Shown here one piece after another: positions 53,074 through 61,775 of a stretch of 64,000 nt of DNA. A model generated the notes under the pieces. The model ran no database searches. It saw nothing but the letters and a program-made list of their open reading frames with translations, and was not told the origin of the DNA. Every line of letters begins with the position of its first letter. The stretch's first letter is position 1. Source of the DNA: Clostridium felsineum DSM 794 (GTDB lineage Bacteria; Bacillota; Clostridia; Clostridiales; Clostridiaceae); assembly GCF_002006355.2 (NCBI RefSeq), contig NZ_CP096980.1, positions 1,612,001 through 1,676,000 of the forward strand. Reading direction: 5' to 3'. A program made the translations under genes and the position numbers.

Positions 53074-53169
53074 ACCTAATAAAACTTAAAATACACCTTG
53101 TACCAAAATCACAATCGTCAAGTGATTATGGTACAAGGTGTATTTTTGTAGTTTTATTAAGGTTTATTG
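53068..53169 (+). terminator. Very long hairpin overlapping the hlyIII-type gene end
   Basis: Nested inverted arms: CAATAAACC/GGTTTATTG, TAATAAAACT/AGTTTTATTA and AAATACACCTTGTACC/GGTACAAGGTGTATTT (16 bp exact), plus a small inner AATCAC/GTGATT stem. The T-run after the 16-bp arm suggests a terminator. The outer arm includes the gene's stop codon. Overall about 102 bp with small bulges, large enough to be a MITE-like element. Confidence 0.65.
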
Positions 53170-53553
53170 AATCTCAGAGATAAAGAAGAAACTAAAAAAA
53201 TAAATCACAATCGTCAAGTGATTATGGTACAAGGTGTATTTTTGTAGTTTTATTAAGGTTTATTGAATCTCAGAGATAAAGAAGAAACTAAAGAATAAAT
53301 CACAATCGTCAAGTGATTATACTGCAAGGTGTATTTTTGTAGTTTTATTAAGGTTTATTGAATCTCAGAGATAAAGAAGAAACTAAAGAATAAATCACAA
53401 TCGTCAAGTGATTATACTGCAAGGTGTATTTTTGTAGTTTTATTAAGGTTTATTGAATCTCAGAGATAAAGAAGAAACTAAAGAATAAATCACAATCGTC
53501 AAGTGATTATACTGCAAGGTGAATTTTTGTAGTTTTATTAAGGTTTATTGAAT
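53107..53553 (+). repeat. Tandem array of five 95-96-bp units
   Basis: The motif ATCACAATCGTCAAGTGATT recurs with its third base (T) anchored at 53109, 53205, 53300, 53395 and 53490, giving periods of 96, 95, 95 and 95. Each unit continues with CAAGGTGTATTTTTGTAG, TTTATTAAGGTTTATTGAAT and CTCAGAGATAAAGAAGAAAC. Units 1 and 2 have GGTA before CAAGG and units 3-5 have ACTG; unit 5 is cut short. The first unit is the right half of the long hairpin, so the array grew from it. No open frame is conserved. Confidence 0.95.
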
Positions 53554-53565
53554 ATAAAAATTTAT

Positions 53566-53608
53566 TATCAATAGTGATAGTATCACTATTGATATATCAC
53601 TATTGATA
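53566..53608. promoter_or_regulatory. Three exact 14-base half-sites upstream of degV-padR
   Basis: TATCAATAGTGATA (53566-53579) is followed after one base by its exact reverse complement TATCACTATTGATA (53581-53594), then the same 14-mer again (53595-53608). A likely -10 (GATATAAT) follows at once, so a bound protein would block the promoter. A PadR-type regulator encoded in this operon is the obvious candidate. Confidence 0.7.
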
Positions 53609-53707
53609 ATGATATAATAAAATCGAATTTTAAAGTTATAAAATATTGATATAATGTACAATTTAAACTTTGAAGATATATGCTAACTAAGAAGGAGATA
53701 AATATTT

Positions 53708-54553
53708 ATGGAGAAAATAGCTATTATAACGGATACTACAGCAGATTTAACAACTGAGTTTATAAAGGAACATAATATAAATGTACTATCCTTTAGAATT
53801 ATATACAGGGATAGGGAATATAAGGATAAGGTAGATATAACATCTGAAGAAGTATATAAAAATTTTGAAATTGAGGTACCTAAGTCTTCTATGCCAGCAC
53901 TTCAAGATATGGAGGAGTTATATCAAAAGCTTGAAGAAGAAGGCTATACACATGCGATAGGGATAACACTTTCAAGTGGTCTTTCTGGAATATTCAATGG
54001 GCTTAAAATGATTGCGGAGGAACATAATAAAATTAAATCGTTTATATATGATTCAAAGCTAATATCCTTAGGTGAAGGGGCTATAGTTGAAGAATGTGTA
54101 AGAATGCTTGAGAATAATAAAAGCTTTGATGAAATTGTAAATGAAATACCTGAAATCAGAAAAAGAATACATTTGTTTTTTGTTGTTGGAACACTTGACT
54201 ATTTAAGAAAAGGTGGTAGAATAGGAAAAATAGCAGGAACTATAGGAAAACTTTTAAATATTAAACCTATAGTTTCAGTAGATGAAAATGGAGTCTATTA
54301 CGCTTATGACAAGGTTCGAGGAAGAAAACAGTCACTTAATAGAGTGCTTGAAATAGCAAAAGATATAACAAAAGAAAATAATTGTAGAGCATATGTTATG
54401 CATGGTCATGCGGAAGAAGAAACAAGGGAATTCTTTGAAAAAATAAAAGGACTTCCGAATATAAATAATGCCATGTATAATGGATGTATAAGTCCGGTTT
54501 CAGGAGTTCATAGTGGACCAGGGCTTGTAGGACTTGTACTATTAGAGGAATAA
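53708..54553 (+). CDS. DegV family fatty-acid-binding protein, 281 aa
   Basis: Two-domain DegV fold that binds a fatty acid; some members (FakB) hand it to the kinase FakA. Typical sequence: IITDTTADLTTEFIKEHNI at the start, SSGLSGIFNG near residue 92, and the C-terminal PVSGVHSGPGLVGLV. No fakA is adjacent, so the role as FakB-like carrier is inference. AAGGAGA precedes the ATG. It is followed after one base by a PadR-like regulator gene, indicating an operon. Confidence 0.85.
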   Translation: MEKIAIITDTTADLTTEFIKEHNINVLSFRIIYRDREYKDKVDITSEEVYKNFEIEVPKSSMPALQDMEELYQKLEEEGYTHAIGITLSSGLSGIFNGLKMIAEEHNKIKSFIYDSKLISLGEGAIVEECVRMLENNKSFDEIVNEIPEIRKRIHLFFVVGTLDYLRKGGRIGKIAGTIGKLLNIKPIVSVDENGVYYAYDKVRGRKQSLNRVLEIAKDITKENNCRAYVMHGHAEEETREFFEKIKGLPNINNAMYNGCISPVSGVHSGPGLVGLVLLEE

Positions 54554-54554
54554 T

Positions 54555-55001
54555 ATGCATAGAAATGAATTAGATATTAAAGAAGAAGAAAAGAAACTTT
54601 ATGAAGAGTATAAACAGAAACTTGCAGAGATAAGAAAAATAAAAAAAGAGGGAGAAGCAGTTGGGCAGGTATTTACAAAAGGTCTGCTTCCTCTTTATGT
54701 TCTTTTTATATTGAGTTTAGGAGCTACTAATGGTAATGATATTGCAAATCAAATAGGTAAAAGAACAAATGGATTATGGATTCCAAGTACAGGTGGAATA
54801 TATCCAATACTAAAGAAAATGGAAAAGAAGAAATTAATATTAGGAAAATGGAATGATGAAAGTAAGAAAAAACAAAAAATATACAGTATAACAGATATAG
54901 GTCTAACTGAACTTGAGAATAGGAAATATCTTTTAAAAGATAGGATAAGTGATGCACTTCATGTTTTTGAAATAGTCTATAGAGATTTATATGAAAAATA
55001 A
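54555..55001 (+). CDS. PadR family transcriptional regulator, 148 aa
   Basis: A winged helix-turn-helix of the PadR type: LPLYVLFILSLGATNGNDIA, then TNGLWIPSTGGIYPILKKME and a wing with KIYSITDIGLTELE. The first 35 residues form a charged helical extension. PadR regulators usually respond to small molecules and repress their own operon. It follows degV by one base and no own promoter is seen. It probably binds the half-sites at 53566-53608. Confidence 0.8.
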   Translation: MHRNELDIKEEEKKLYEEYKQKLAEIRKIKKEGEAVGQVFTKGLLPLYVLFILSLGATNGNDIANQIGKRTNGLWIPSTGGIYPILKKMEKKKLILGKWNDESKKKQKIYSITDIGLTELENRKYLLKDRISDALHVFEIVYRDLYEK

Positions 55002-55042
55002 AATAAAAGTATTTTGTATATAGTAATTTTTGGGGGGAGTCT

Positions 55043-55594
55043 ATGAATATATACTCGCTATTCATGATTGCAATAGCATTGTCATTAGATGCATTTGGAG
55101 TTGCTCTTAGCATAGGACTTGATAATTCCGTAAAAAGGAATAATAAAATATTATTTTCTATTTCTTTCGGATTCTTTCAATTTTTATGCACATTTATAGG
55201 AGCTTACTCAGGATTTCTTTTTAATACATACATAACATATTTGCCTCAGATTATTGGGGGTATAATAATTGCTTTTGTGGGTATGTTCATGATAAAGGAA
55301 GGCTTTGAGGACAAAGAAGAGAAGTTTTTATTGAATTTTAAAATGTATTTTGTTCTTGGTATTTCTGTAAGTATAGATGCAGCTGTAATTGGATTTACTA
55401 TGTTTAATAAAATTTCAAGCAATTCAATTATATTTATGGATTCTATATTTATAGGAATAATAACATTAATTCTTTCTGCTGTAGCGTTTATTCTGTCAAG
55501 ATATTTGAAAAAAATAACATTAGTATGCAAGTATGCTGATTATATAGGTGGAATTATACTTATTTTGTTTGGAATAAAAATGATGTTTTTTTAA
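55043..55594 (+). CDS. mntP: MntP-like manganese efflux protein, 183 aa
   Basis: Six hydrophobic segments with two internally similar halves: IALSLDAFGVALSIG near the start and LGISVSIDAAVIGFT near residue 112. These Asp-containing motifs are characteristic of MntP (Mn2+ exporter) and of the related YtaF sporulation proteins. MntP fits the length. No yybP-ykoY riboswitch was recognised upstream. GGGGGGAG precedes the ATG. Confidence 0.75.
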   Translation: MNIYSLFMIAIALSLDAFGVALSIGLDNSVKRNNKILFSISFGFFQFLCTFIGAYSGFLFNTYITYLPQIIGGIIIAFVGMFMIKEGFEDKEEKFLLNFKMYFVLGISVSIDAAVIGFTMFNKISSNSIIFMDSIFIGIITLILSAVAFILSRYLKKITLVCKYADYIGGIILILFGIKMMFF

Positions 55595-55614
55595 TGTACA
55601 AGTTTAGAATTACG

Positions 55615-55652
55615 ATGTGGTTATCTTATAACTAGGATATCCACATTTTTTA
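55615..55652 (+). terminator. Terminator after mntP
   Basis: ATGTGGTTATC pairs with GATATCCACAT (one mismatch) across ten bases, followed by six T. Confidence 0.75.
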
Positions 55653-55757
55653 ATTTTAATTTACATTGTTTTCCCCGCTGACAAGTATTGTGATATAATT
55701 AATATAAACAATTGTATATGTTGTTGTATATTTTTAATAAGATACTAAGGTGAGATT

Positions 55758-56189
55758 ATGGATTTAAAAACTTATTTAAAAAGTTACAATATTAAGGTTA
55801 CTAAATGTAGGCTTAAAGTATTAAAAATATTGAGTGATGCAAATGATGCTCTTACAGTTGAAAAGATATATAAAACTTGTAATGATGAGGGTAAGATTGC
55901 AGATTTATCTACGGTTTATAGAAGTTTGGATTTATTTGAAGAGAAAAATGTAGTTAGTAAGGTTGATTTAGGTAATGGCAAATATAGTTACAAAATAAAA
56001 GGAGAAACACATAAGCATATATTAAAATGCAATATGTGTAATAAGGAAATAGAAATAGAATGTCCAATGGATCAAGTAGAGGAAATTATAAAGAATAAGA
56101 CAGGTTTTGTCTTAATAGATCATGAATTAAAAATGAAAGCACTTTGTAAAGATTGTATGGATAAAGCAAATAATGAGAAAAAGGTATAA
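55758..56189 (+). CDS. Fur family transcriptional regulator, 143 aa
   Basis: The winged-helix domain (residues 1-80) includes DLSTVYRSLDLFEEKNVV. The C-terminal domain has the KHILKCNMC motif and CKDC, giving a Cys4 structural zinc site (Cys97, Cys100 and the late pair). Without tests it cannot be assigned to Fur, Zur or PerR; the GETHKHILKC pattern fits all. The neighbouring mntP suggests metal control. AAGGTGAG precedes the ATG. Confidence 0.85.
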   Translation: MDLKTYLKSYNIKVTKCRLKVLKILSDANDALTVEKIYKTCNDEGKIADLSTVYRSLDLFEEKNVVSKVDLGNGKYSYKIKGETHKHILKCNMCNKEIEIECPMDQVEEIIKNKTGFVLIDHELKMKALCKDCMDKANNEKKV

Positions 56190-56190
56190 T

Positions 56191-56532
56191 TTAGTTTAAA
56201 GAATTAGCTTGTTCTATATGTTTTAATTTCCATATTCCATATGTTTTTAACATAGTAAGCTTATAGGTTACAGTTTTGTGTGGGGATTTTGACTCAATAC
56301 CACTTACAAATAAAATTGATTCATCAGTAGAAGCAAATTTAAGTGTATATGAATCTATTTTGTAGAGTTTGTGAGTATTAAAAATTCCAGAAGTCATATA
56401 ATAATTAGCGGCATAGGTTATATCACTACGTTTACTTAGATTGATTCTGTAATCTGCATAAAGAATAATTAAAAAAGCTGAAAAAGCTAAAATAAATATC
56501 TTTTTATTTTTTAAAACAAAATTTTTTAACAT
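56191..56532 (-). CDS. Hypothetical membrane-anchored protein, 113 aa
   Basis: A basic N-terminus is followed by one transmembrane helix (about residues 11-27, KIFILAFSAFLIILYA). The outside part, about 85 residues, looks like an alternating beta-strand domain with a short helix at the end. I recognise no family; an NTF2-like small domain is possible. Its stop lies one base from the stop of the convergent Fur-family gene. AGAGGTG-type ribosome binding sequence precedes the start. Confidence 0.6.
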   Translation of the reverse strand: MLKNFVLKNKKIFILAFSAFLIILYADYRINLSKRSDITYAANYYMTSGIFNTHKLYKIDSYTLKFASTDESILFVSGIESKSPHKTVTYKLTMLKTYGIWKLKHIEQANSLN

Positions 56533-56639
56533 AACACACCTCTTGTAAATGTAAAATATTCCCAGATATAATTATATTGCTAATTTATATAAAAAACAAT
56601 AATGTATATAAAAAATAGTTAAGAAAGGATCTATTATAT

Positions 56640-57038
56640 ATGGATTTTACGTCTTTAGTTTTATTTGAAAAAAAAGAAAATGACAATAGTTTTTTAAAGG
56701 AAATTGGAAGTTATGAGGTTAACGATGGAGCTGAGTATATAGTTAAAATGTACTATAATGGGGATAATATAAAAGCATGGTTTAATACTAAAAATGATGT
56801 AGAGGATTGGGAGTATTCTGCTTATTACGATCTTTTAAATAAACAAGTATTCTTAGAAAAAGATTTTAATATAACAGAAGTAGAAGATGAATACAATCCA
56901 ACTTGGCTTGTTGAATTTGATTTTATAGAGGAACATAGTGATATGTTATATAGAATAAACGAACTTTGCAGTTTGATAAAAAAAGAAATGGATAGAATAT
57001 CTAATGATATGAAAGGGAAAAAAGAAGAGTACATTTAA
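56640..57038 (+). CDS. Conserved clostridial protein of unknown function (possibly DUF6762), 132 aa
   Basis: A soluble acidic protein without signal peptide or membrane segment. The N-terminal 90 residues alternate hydrophobic and charged residues as beta-strands; the C-terminal 35 form a charged helix. It resembles what I remember as DUF6762, but I am not certain. AAGAAAGGA precedes the ATG. It ends 15 bp before the rhomboid gene, so the two are probably co-transcribed. Confidence 0.6.
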   Translation: MDFTSLVLFEKKENDNSFLKEIGSYEVNDGAEYIVKMYYNGDNIKAWFNTKNDVEDWEYSAYYDLLNKQVFLEKDFNITEVEDEYNPTWLVEFDFIEEHSDMLYRINELCSLIKKEMDRISNDMKGKKEEYI

Positions 57039-57053
57039 ATTTTCGGAGGATTT

Positions 57054-58043
57054 ATGAATAAGTCAGAAAAATATATAATTGAAAGTCTGTGTAACAGGGG
57101 ACAATGTTCCCTTGAAGAATTTATATATGGACAAAAACAGTTAGAGTTTTGGGGTGTTTCGTTTGTACACAATGAAATTTTAAATTATGTTATTTTTTCA
57201 GATGAAGATAAATTTAAGTACATTGATTATTCGAACATAAGGGATAAAAAAATTGAAGACATTAATAGTGAAAATATTATTAAAGTATTATTAGTGGATA
57301 ACAATAATTCATGGAAACAATACGCTGAGGATCATGGCAAAGGAAAGCTTATAGTAATAAACCATTTACAAAATAGCATAGTTTATGCAGATAAAACAGG
57401 AACTAATATTACACAAATATTAGGTTTGTTTTTAAATGAACTCAAAACCTCAAAACAAAAAACAAAAAGTAATATGACTATAACATGGACGTTAATTATA
57501 GTAAACGTGATAGTATATGGGGTTACAGCCTTGCTTTCCCAAAATATATTTAATATAAATAACAATGTTCTTAATCTTATGGGGGCAAAAAACGATTTAT
57601 TAATAGATAGTGGACAATATTATAGGTTGATAACATGTATGTTTTTACATGGAAGCATAATACATATCGCCTCAAATATGTATTCGTTGTATTGTATGGG
57701 GTATATGCTTGAAGAGATTTATGGCAAAGTAAAATATTTAGCTATATACTTTGTATCAGGAATTACAGCATCAATATTCAGCTACTTTTTTAGTAGAGGT
57801 GGCATATCAGTTGGTGCATCTGGGGCTATTTTTGGGCTTCTAGGAGCAGCGTTTATATTTGGGTTTAAACTTAGAAAAAGAATAGGAAAAGGACTCCTTA
57901 CAAATATTGCAAGTGTTTTGGCATTAAATATATTTATAAGTGTAAGTGTACCTAATATAGATATTTTTGCGCATATGGGTGGATTTATAGGAGGAGTTAT
58001 TATAGCAACTATACTTGGTAGAAAAATATGGATAAAACAATAA
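57054..58043 (+). CDS. Rhomboid family intramembrane serine protease, 329 aa
   Basis: About 140 soluble N-terminal residues precede a six-helix rhomboid core. The catalytic serine is in GASGAIFGLLGA near residue 262 and the histidine in FAHMGGFIGG near residue 307. The first transmembrane segment precedes the HGSIIHIASNMYSLYCMG stretch that contains the family HxxxN motif. The physiological substrate is unknown. CGGAGG precedes the ATG. A shared terminator separates it from the convergent ftsH-like gene. Confidence 0.9.
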   Translation: MNKSEKYIIESLCNRGQCSLEEFIYGQKQLEFWGVSFVHNEILNYVIFSDEDKFKYIDYSNIRDKKIEDINSENIIKVLLVDNNNSWKQYAEDHGKGKLIVINHLQNSIVYADKTGTNITQILGLFLNELKTSKQKTKSNMTITWTLIIVNVIVYGVTALLSQNIFNINNNVLNLMGAKNDLLIDSGQYYRLITCMFLHGSIIHIASNMYSLYCMGYMLEEIYGKVKYLAIYFVSGITASIFSYFFSRGGISVGASGAIFGLLGAAFIFGFKLRKRIGKGLLTNIASVLALNIFISVSVPNIDIFAHMGGFIGGVIIATILGRKIWIKQ

Positions 58044-58080
58044 GAATGGCTTTGTATTTATAAAACCATTCTTGTTGTTT
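58042..58080. terminator. Bidirectional terminator between rhomboid and ftsH-like genes
   Basis: AAGAATGGCTTT (58042-58053) pairs imperfectly with AAAACCATTCTT (58062-58073), with T-rich sequence on the forward side. It lies between two convergent stop codons 38 bp apart. Confidence 0.65.
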
Positions 58081-59829
58081 TTAGTTCATATTCAAATTTT
58101 GTATATCTTCATAATTAAGAGTTTCTACCTCTAAAAGGTTACTTGTAATGCTTTCAAGTGTGGTTTTATTTTCTAAAAGAATGTTTTTGGTATCCTCATA
58201 TAAATTTGCGACTAATTCCTTACATTCATTAATGACAGTATCTGGAATAGAGTAATTAACTTCAGATAGTGCATCACCATTTAAAAGACCTAAACTTGCT
58301 CCCATACCATATTGGGTAACTAATTTTATTACAGAGCTAGTTACCTTTTGAAGATCATTATAAGCGCCTGTGGTTACATGGGCTTTACCGAAAATTATTT
58401 CTTCTGCTGCTCTACCCCCAAGTAAAACTCTAATCCTATTAAGGATATACTCTTTATTTTGATACATTTTATCTTCAGGTATACTTAAAGTGTATCCTCC
58501 GGCACCATTGGTACTAGGTATTATAGTTATTTTTGATATTTTTTCAGAAGGAAGTACTTTTAAAGATACTAAAGCATGTCCTGATTCGTGATAAGCTGTT
58601 ATTTTTCTATCATTTAAACTTATATGAGATCTATCTACTTTTTCATAGCCTGCAAGTACAATGGAGAAAGCTTTATCTAAATGACGGTGCTCAATAAAAG
58701 AACTATCTTCTTTACAGGCAAGGATAGCAGCTTCATTAACGAGATTTTCTAACTTAGCACCTGAAAAGTAAGCTGTTTTTTGTGCAAAATCATTAAAATC
58801 TATATTCTTTATTGGTTTGTTCTTTGTAAGTAGATTCAAAATTTTCTTTCTTGCTGAAATATCAGGTAAATTTATCTCTATATGTCTGTCAAATCTTCCA
58901 GGACGCAGTAGGGCACTATCTAATATATCAATTCTATTAGTTGCAGCAATAACAACTATACCTTCTTTTTCTTTGAAGCCAGACATTTCAGTCAAAAGTG
59001 CATTTAAGGTTTGATCACGTTCATCAGAGCCACCTGATTTTCCTCCATCACGTTTTTTTCCAATGGCATCTATTTCATCTATAAAAATAACTGCTTTTCC
59101 GTTTGAACGAGCCTTTTTAAAAAGTTGCCTTATTCTACTTGCTCCAACTCCAACGTAAATTTGTACAAAATCCGAACCAGACATTGCATAAAAGGGAACA
59201 TTAGCTTCACCAGCAATAGCCTTAGCAAGTAGTGTTTTACCAGTACCTGGTTCACCATATAAAATAACACCTTTTGGCATCCTTGCTCCATACAAACTAT
59301 ATTTTTCAGGATTTTTAAGAAAGTCAATTATATCTTGTACACTTTCTTTTGCTTCTTCGTTTCCTGCTATATCAGCAAATTTAACACCAATATCGTTTAT
59401 GCTATCGGTTTCAAGTTTGTCAACCGCAAAAGCTTTTTTTGTAGGAAAAGGCACTTTGTAAACTTTAATTAATGAAATAATAAGATATAACGTTGATATT
59501 GAAAGAATAAATAAAGAAAGTGTATTTTGAGAATTTTTGAAGTCGTCTTCTGATACTTTTACACTGTTTTTTAATAAATTTTCTTTAAAGTCATTAGTCC
59601 TTGGATTGTCAGTAGTATAGACTAAACCATTTTTTAATTTTACAGTCACAGTGGGGGATGAGGTTAAGTATACTGTATCAACTTTCTTTTCTTTAATATC
59701 CTTTTGAAAATTTGTGTACATGTTGTATGAAATTTTGTTGCTATAAATAGAAGAAAAAGTAAATAAAGTTAAAGAACATAAAAATATAAGCACAGGAACA
59801 ATAAGATTCATATGTTTAAAATGTTTCAT
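58081..59829 (-). CDS. ftsH: FtsH-type ATP-dependent zinc metalloprotease, short form, 582 aa
   Basis: Membrane-anchored AAA+ protease. A transmembrane helix lies near residues 8-28, a small extracellular domain follows, and a second hydrophobic stretch lies near 103-122. The AAA module has Walker A GEPGTGKTLLAKAIAG, pore loop around QIYVGVGASR and Walker B VIFIDEIDAI. The zinc motif HESGH and the Asp in TTGAYNDLQ are intact, so it should be active. At 582 aa it is shorter than typical FtsH (about 600-650 aa); it may be a second paralogue. CCTAGGAGG precedes the ATG. Confidence 0.9.
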   Translation of the reverse strand: MKHFKHMNLIVPVLIFLCSLTLFTFSSIYSNKISYNMYTNFQKDIKEKKVDTVYLTSSPTVTVKLKNGLVYTTDNPRTNDFKENLLKNSVKVSEDDFKNSQNTLSLFILSISTLYLIISLIKVYKVPFPTKKAFAVDKLETDSINDIGVKFADIAGNEEAKESVQDIIDFLKNPEKYSLYGARMPKGVILYGEPGTGKTLLAKAIAGEANVPFYAMSGSDFVQIYVGVGASRIRQLFKKARSNGKAVIFIDEIDAIGKKRDGGKSGGSDERDQTLNALLTEMSGFKEKEGIVVIAATNRIDILDSALLRPGRFDRHIEINLPDISARKKILNLLTKNKPIKNIDFNDFAQKTAYFSGAKLENLVNEAAILACKEDSSFIEHRHLDKAFSIVLAGYEKVDRSHISLNDRKITAYHESGHALVSLKVLPSEKISKITIIPSTNGAGGYTLSIPEDKMYQNKEYILNRIRVLLGGRAAEEIIFGKAHVTTGAYNDLQKVTSSVIKLVTQYGMGASLGLLNGDALSEVNYSIPDTVINECKELVANLYEDTKNILLENKTTLESITSNLLEVETLNYEDIQNLNMN

Positions 59830-60084
59830 TCCGTATCCTCCTAGGTATCAAACTAGTTTACATAATATATAATACATTATACATGATATTAGTTTTATGT
59901 CTATTGGTAAATAAAACAAGTAAATCAAATGTTTAAAAATATCAAAAATGCATAACATATTAGCGAAAGAATCATGTAATGTGATTTCATTTATAAAGAC
60001 AGATTCAAAGTGTAGCTTGTTTTTATTAAAGAAATTGTTTTACTATTTTTATCTAATACTTAAATAGGTAGGAGGAATGTAGTT

Positions 60085-60255
60085 ATGAAATCTTTCAGAG
60101 GTATAACAACAGGAGCAGTTATAGGAGCAGTTACAGGAATGATTATAGCTCCACAGCTTAGTAAGAACGCAAAGAAAAAAATCAGAAAATCAGGTAGAAT
60201 GATAAGAGATACTGCAGAAGACTTGATGGATTCAATGAAAATGTGGAGTAAATAA
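60085..60255 (+). CDS. YtxH-like small protein, 56 aa
   Basis: A glycine-rich hydrophobic helix (GITTGAVIGAVTGMIIAPQ, residues 6-24) is followed by a basic, helical tail. This is the YtxH/gas-vesicle-GvpP-like layout of general-stress-associated small membrane proteins. GGAGGAATG spacing is good. A perfect terminator follows. The function is unknown. Confidence 0.7.
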   Translation: MKSFRGITTGAVIGAVTGMIIAPQLSKNAKKKIRKSGRMIRDTAEDLMDSMKMWSK

Positions 60256-60286
60256 AAAAATCGGATAGAAATATCCGATTTTTTAT
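60256..60286 (+). terminator. Terminator of the YtxH-like gene
   Basis: AAAAATCGGATA pairs exactly with TATCCGATTTTT around a GAAA tetraloop and is followed by a T-run. Confidence 0.9.
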
Positions 60287-60316
60287 TTAAAAAGATTTAA
60301 AAAAAATACTTGACTC

Positions 60317-60346
60317 TTGGAATTTTAAGAAAAAATATGGTATAAT
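60317..60346 (+). promoter_or_regulatory. Promoter of the first HTH-TPR regulator
   Basis: TTGGAA (60317-60322) and a perfect TATAAT (60341-60346) are separated by 18 bp; the start codon is about 105 bp downstream. Confidence 0.5.
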
Positions 60347-60451
60347 CATATTACGAAATAAAAAAATTTAAATTAATAACATATAAATACAAATAATTAG
60401 TAGGGAAATTAAGTAGGATTAAATTACATGAGCAAGTAAAGGAAGATACGT

Positions 60452-61756
60452 ATGGAAATATTGTCTTTGGGAGAAAAAATTAAAGCCAGAAGAAAAGAAT
60501 TAAATATGACACTTAAGGATTTGGCAGGTGACAGAATTACACCAGGACAAATAAGTCTTGTTGAGTCTGGAAAATCCAATCCAAGTATGGATTTACTTGA
60601 ATATCTTGCCAATACACTTAATACATCGGTTGAATATTTAATGGAATCGGAAGAAACACAAGCTGAAAAAATATGTGTATATTATGAAAATACAGCAGAA
60701 GCATATATGCTTAATGATGAACTTATGGAAGCTGAACAGTATCTTGAAAAGGCAATGTATTATGCAGAAAATTATAAAATTTCTTACAGGAAGGCAAGAA
60801 CTTTATATTTGTATGGCTGCATAAATATGAATAAGAATGAATTAGGGGTAGCACAGCAGTTTTTTCTTTCATCAAATGTTCTTTTTATAAAACTAAATGA
60901 ATACGAGGATATAATAAATACTTTTATAAATCTTGGTAAAATAACTCTTAAATTAAAAGCCTATAATTCATCTTGTAGTTATTTTGAACAAGCAGAAAGA
61001 GTTTCTCGTGATAACGATATAGGAAATGATTTTCTTATCGGTGAAATATATTACTATATGTCTTTGGTTTATTTTAAAATGAATAATAGCAACAAAACGA
61101 TTAAATATTGTTTGATGGCTAAAGAAAAGTTTGCGGAACTTGAAAATAAAAAGGAATATGCAAGAACTCTGCTTATACTATCTAAAGAATACAGTAAAAG
61201 TGGAGATGTTGATAATGCAATAAAGTATTCTAAGAAGGCCCTAAAAGCATTTAAAGAAAATGATAATATGTTTGCAGTTGCAGATATAGAAAATGAGCTT
61301 GGAAAACTATTCTATGAGTTTGAAAATATCGAAGAATCATTTATACATTTAAATAAAGCAAAAGAAATAAGAAAAGCAGTAAAGGGACATGAATTTATAG
61401 AAACTTTATGCAACATTTGTGAGAATTATATAAAGCTCAAGGATACTGAAAATTCCCAAAAAGTTTTAGATGAAATAAAAGAAAATATAGATGGTAATAA
61501 TGTATTTGATATACTTAAATACTATATGCTTAAATATAGAATAAGTATTTTGAATAAGAGCTTGAAGGAAGCTGAAAATATTTTATTAAGAGCTCTTCAA
61601 TATGCTGAAAATATGGAACTTGAAAAAGAGGCAGCTGAATTTTCAGTTATAATAGGTAAGTATTATATTGATAATGGTGACGATGTAGAAGCAGCTAAGT
61701 ATTTAAATAGTGGTATAGAAAAATTTAAGAAGATAGGCGTATTGAAGGATTTGTAA
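60452..61756 (+). CDS. XRE-type HTH regulator with TPR repeats, 434 aa
   Basis: The N-terminal HTH (residues 5-60, LGEKIKARRKELNMTLKDLA and ITPGQISLVESGKSNPSMD) is of the Cro/C1 type. The rest consists of about nine helical TPR-like repeats, such as YYENTAEAYMLNDELMEAEQ. This architecture matches RRNPP-type and related sensors in Firmicutes, where the TPR part binds a small peptide or partner. No obvious peptide gene follows directly. AAAGGAAG precedes the ATG. The next gene encodes a homologue. Confidence 0.8.
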   Translation: MEILSLGEKIKARRKELNMTLKDLAGDRITPGQISLVESGKSNPSMDLLEYLANTLNTSVEYLMESEETQAEKICVYYENTAEAYMLNDELMEAEQYLEKAMYYAENYKISYRKARTLYLYGCINMNKNELGVAQQFFLSSNVLFIKLNEYEDIINTFINLGKITLKLKAYNSSCSYFEQAERVSRDNDIGNDFLIGEIYYYMSLVYFKMNNSNKTIKYCLMAKEKFAELENKKEYARTLLILSKEYSKSGDVDNAIKYSKKALKAFKENDNMFAVADIENELGKLFYEFENIEESFIHLNKAKEIRKAVKGHEFIETLCNICENYIKLKDTENSQKVLDEIKENIDGNNVFDILKYYMLKYRISILNKSLKEAENILLRALQYAENMELEKEAAEFSVIIGKYYIDNGDDVEAAKYLNSGIEKFKKIGVLKDL

Positions 61757-61775
61757 TCAGATAGGTGTGAGAAGG

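Noticed and set aside
53107..53553. CRISPR array
   Set aside because: The units are contiguous 95-bp repeats without unique spacers, there are no cas genes nearby, and the first unit derives from a terminator hairpin.
59840..59880. Palindrome AAACTAGTTT in the ftsH leader as an operator
   Set aside because: Ten AT-rich bases of self-complementarity are expected by chance in DNA of this composition and nothing else supports it.
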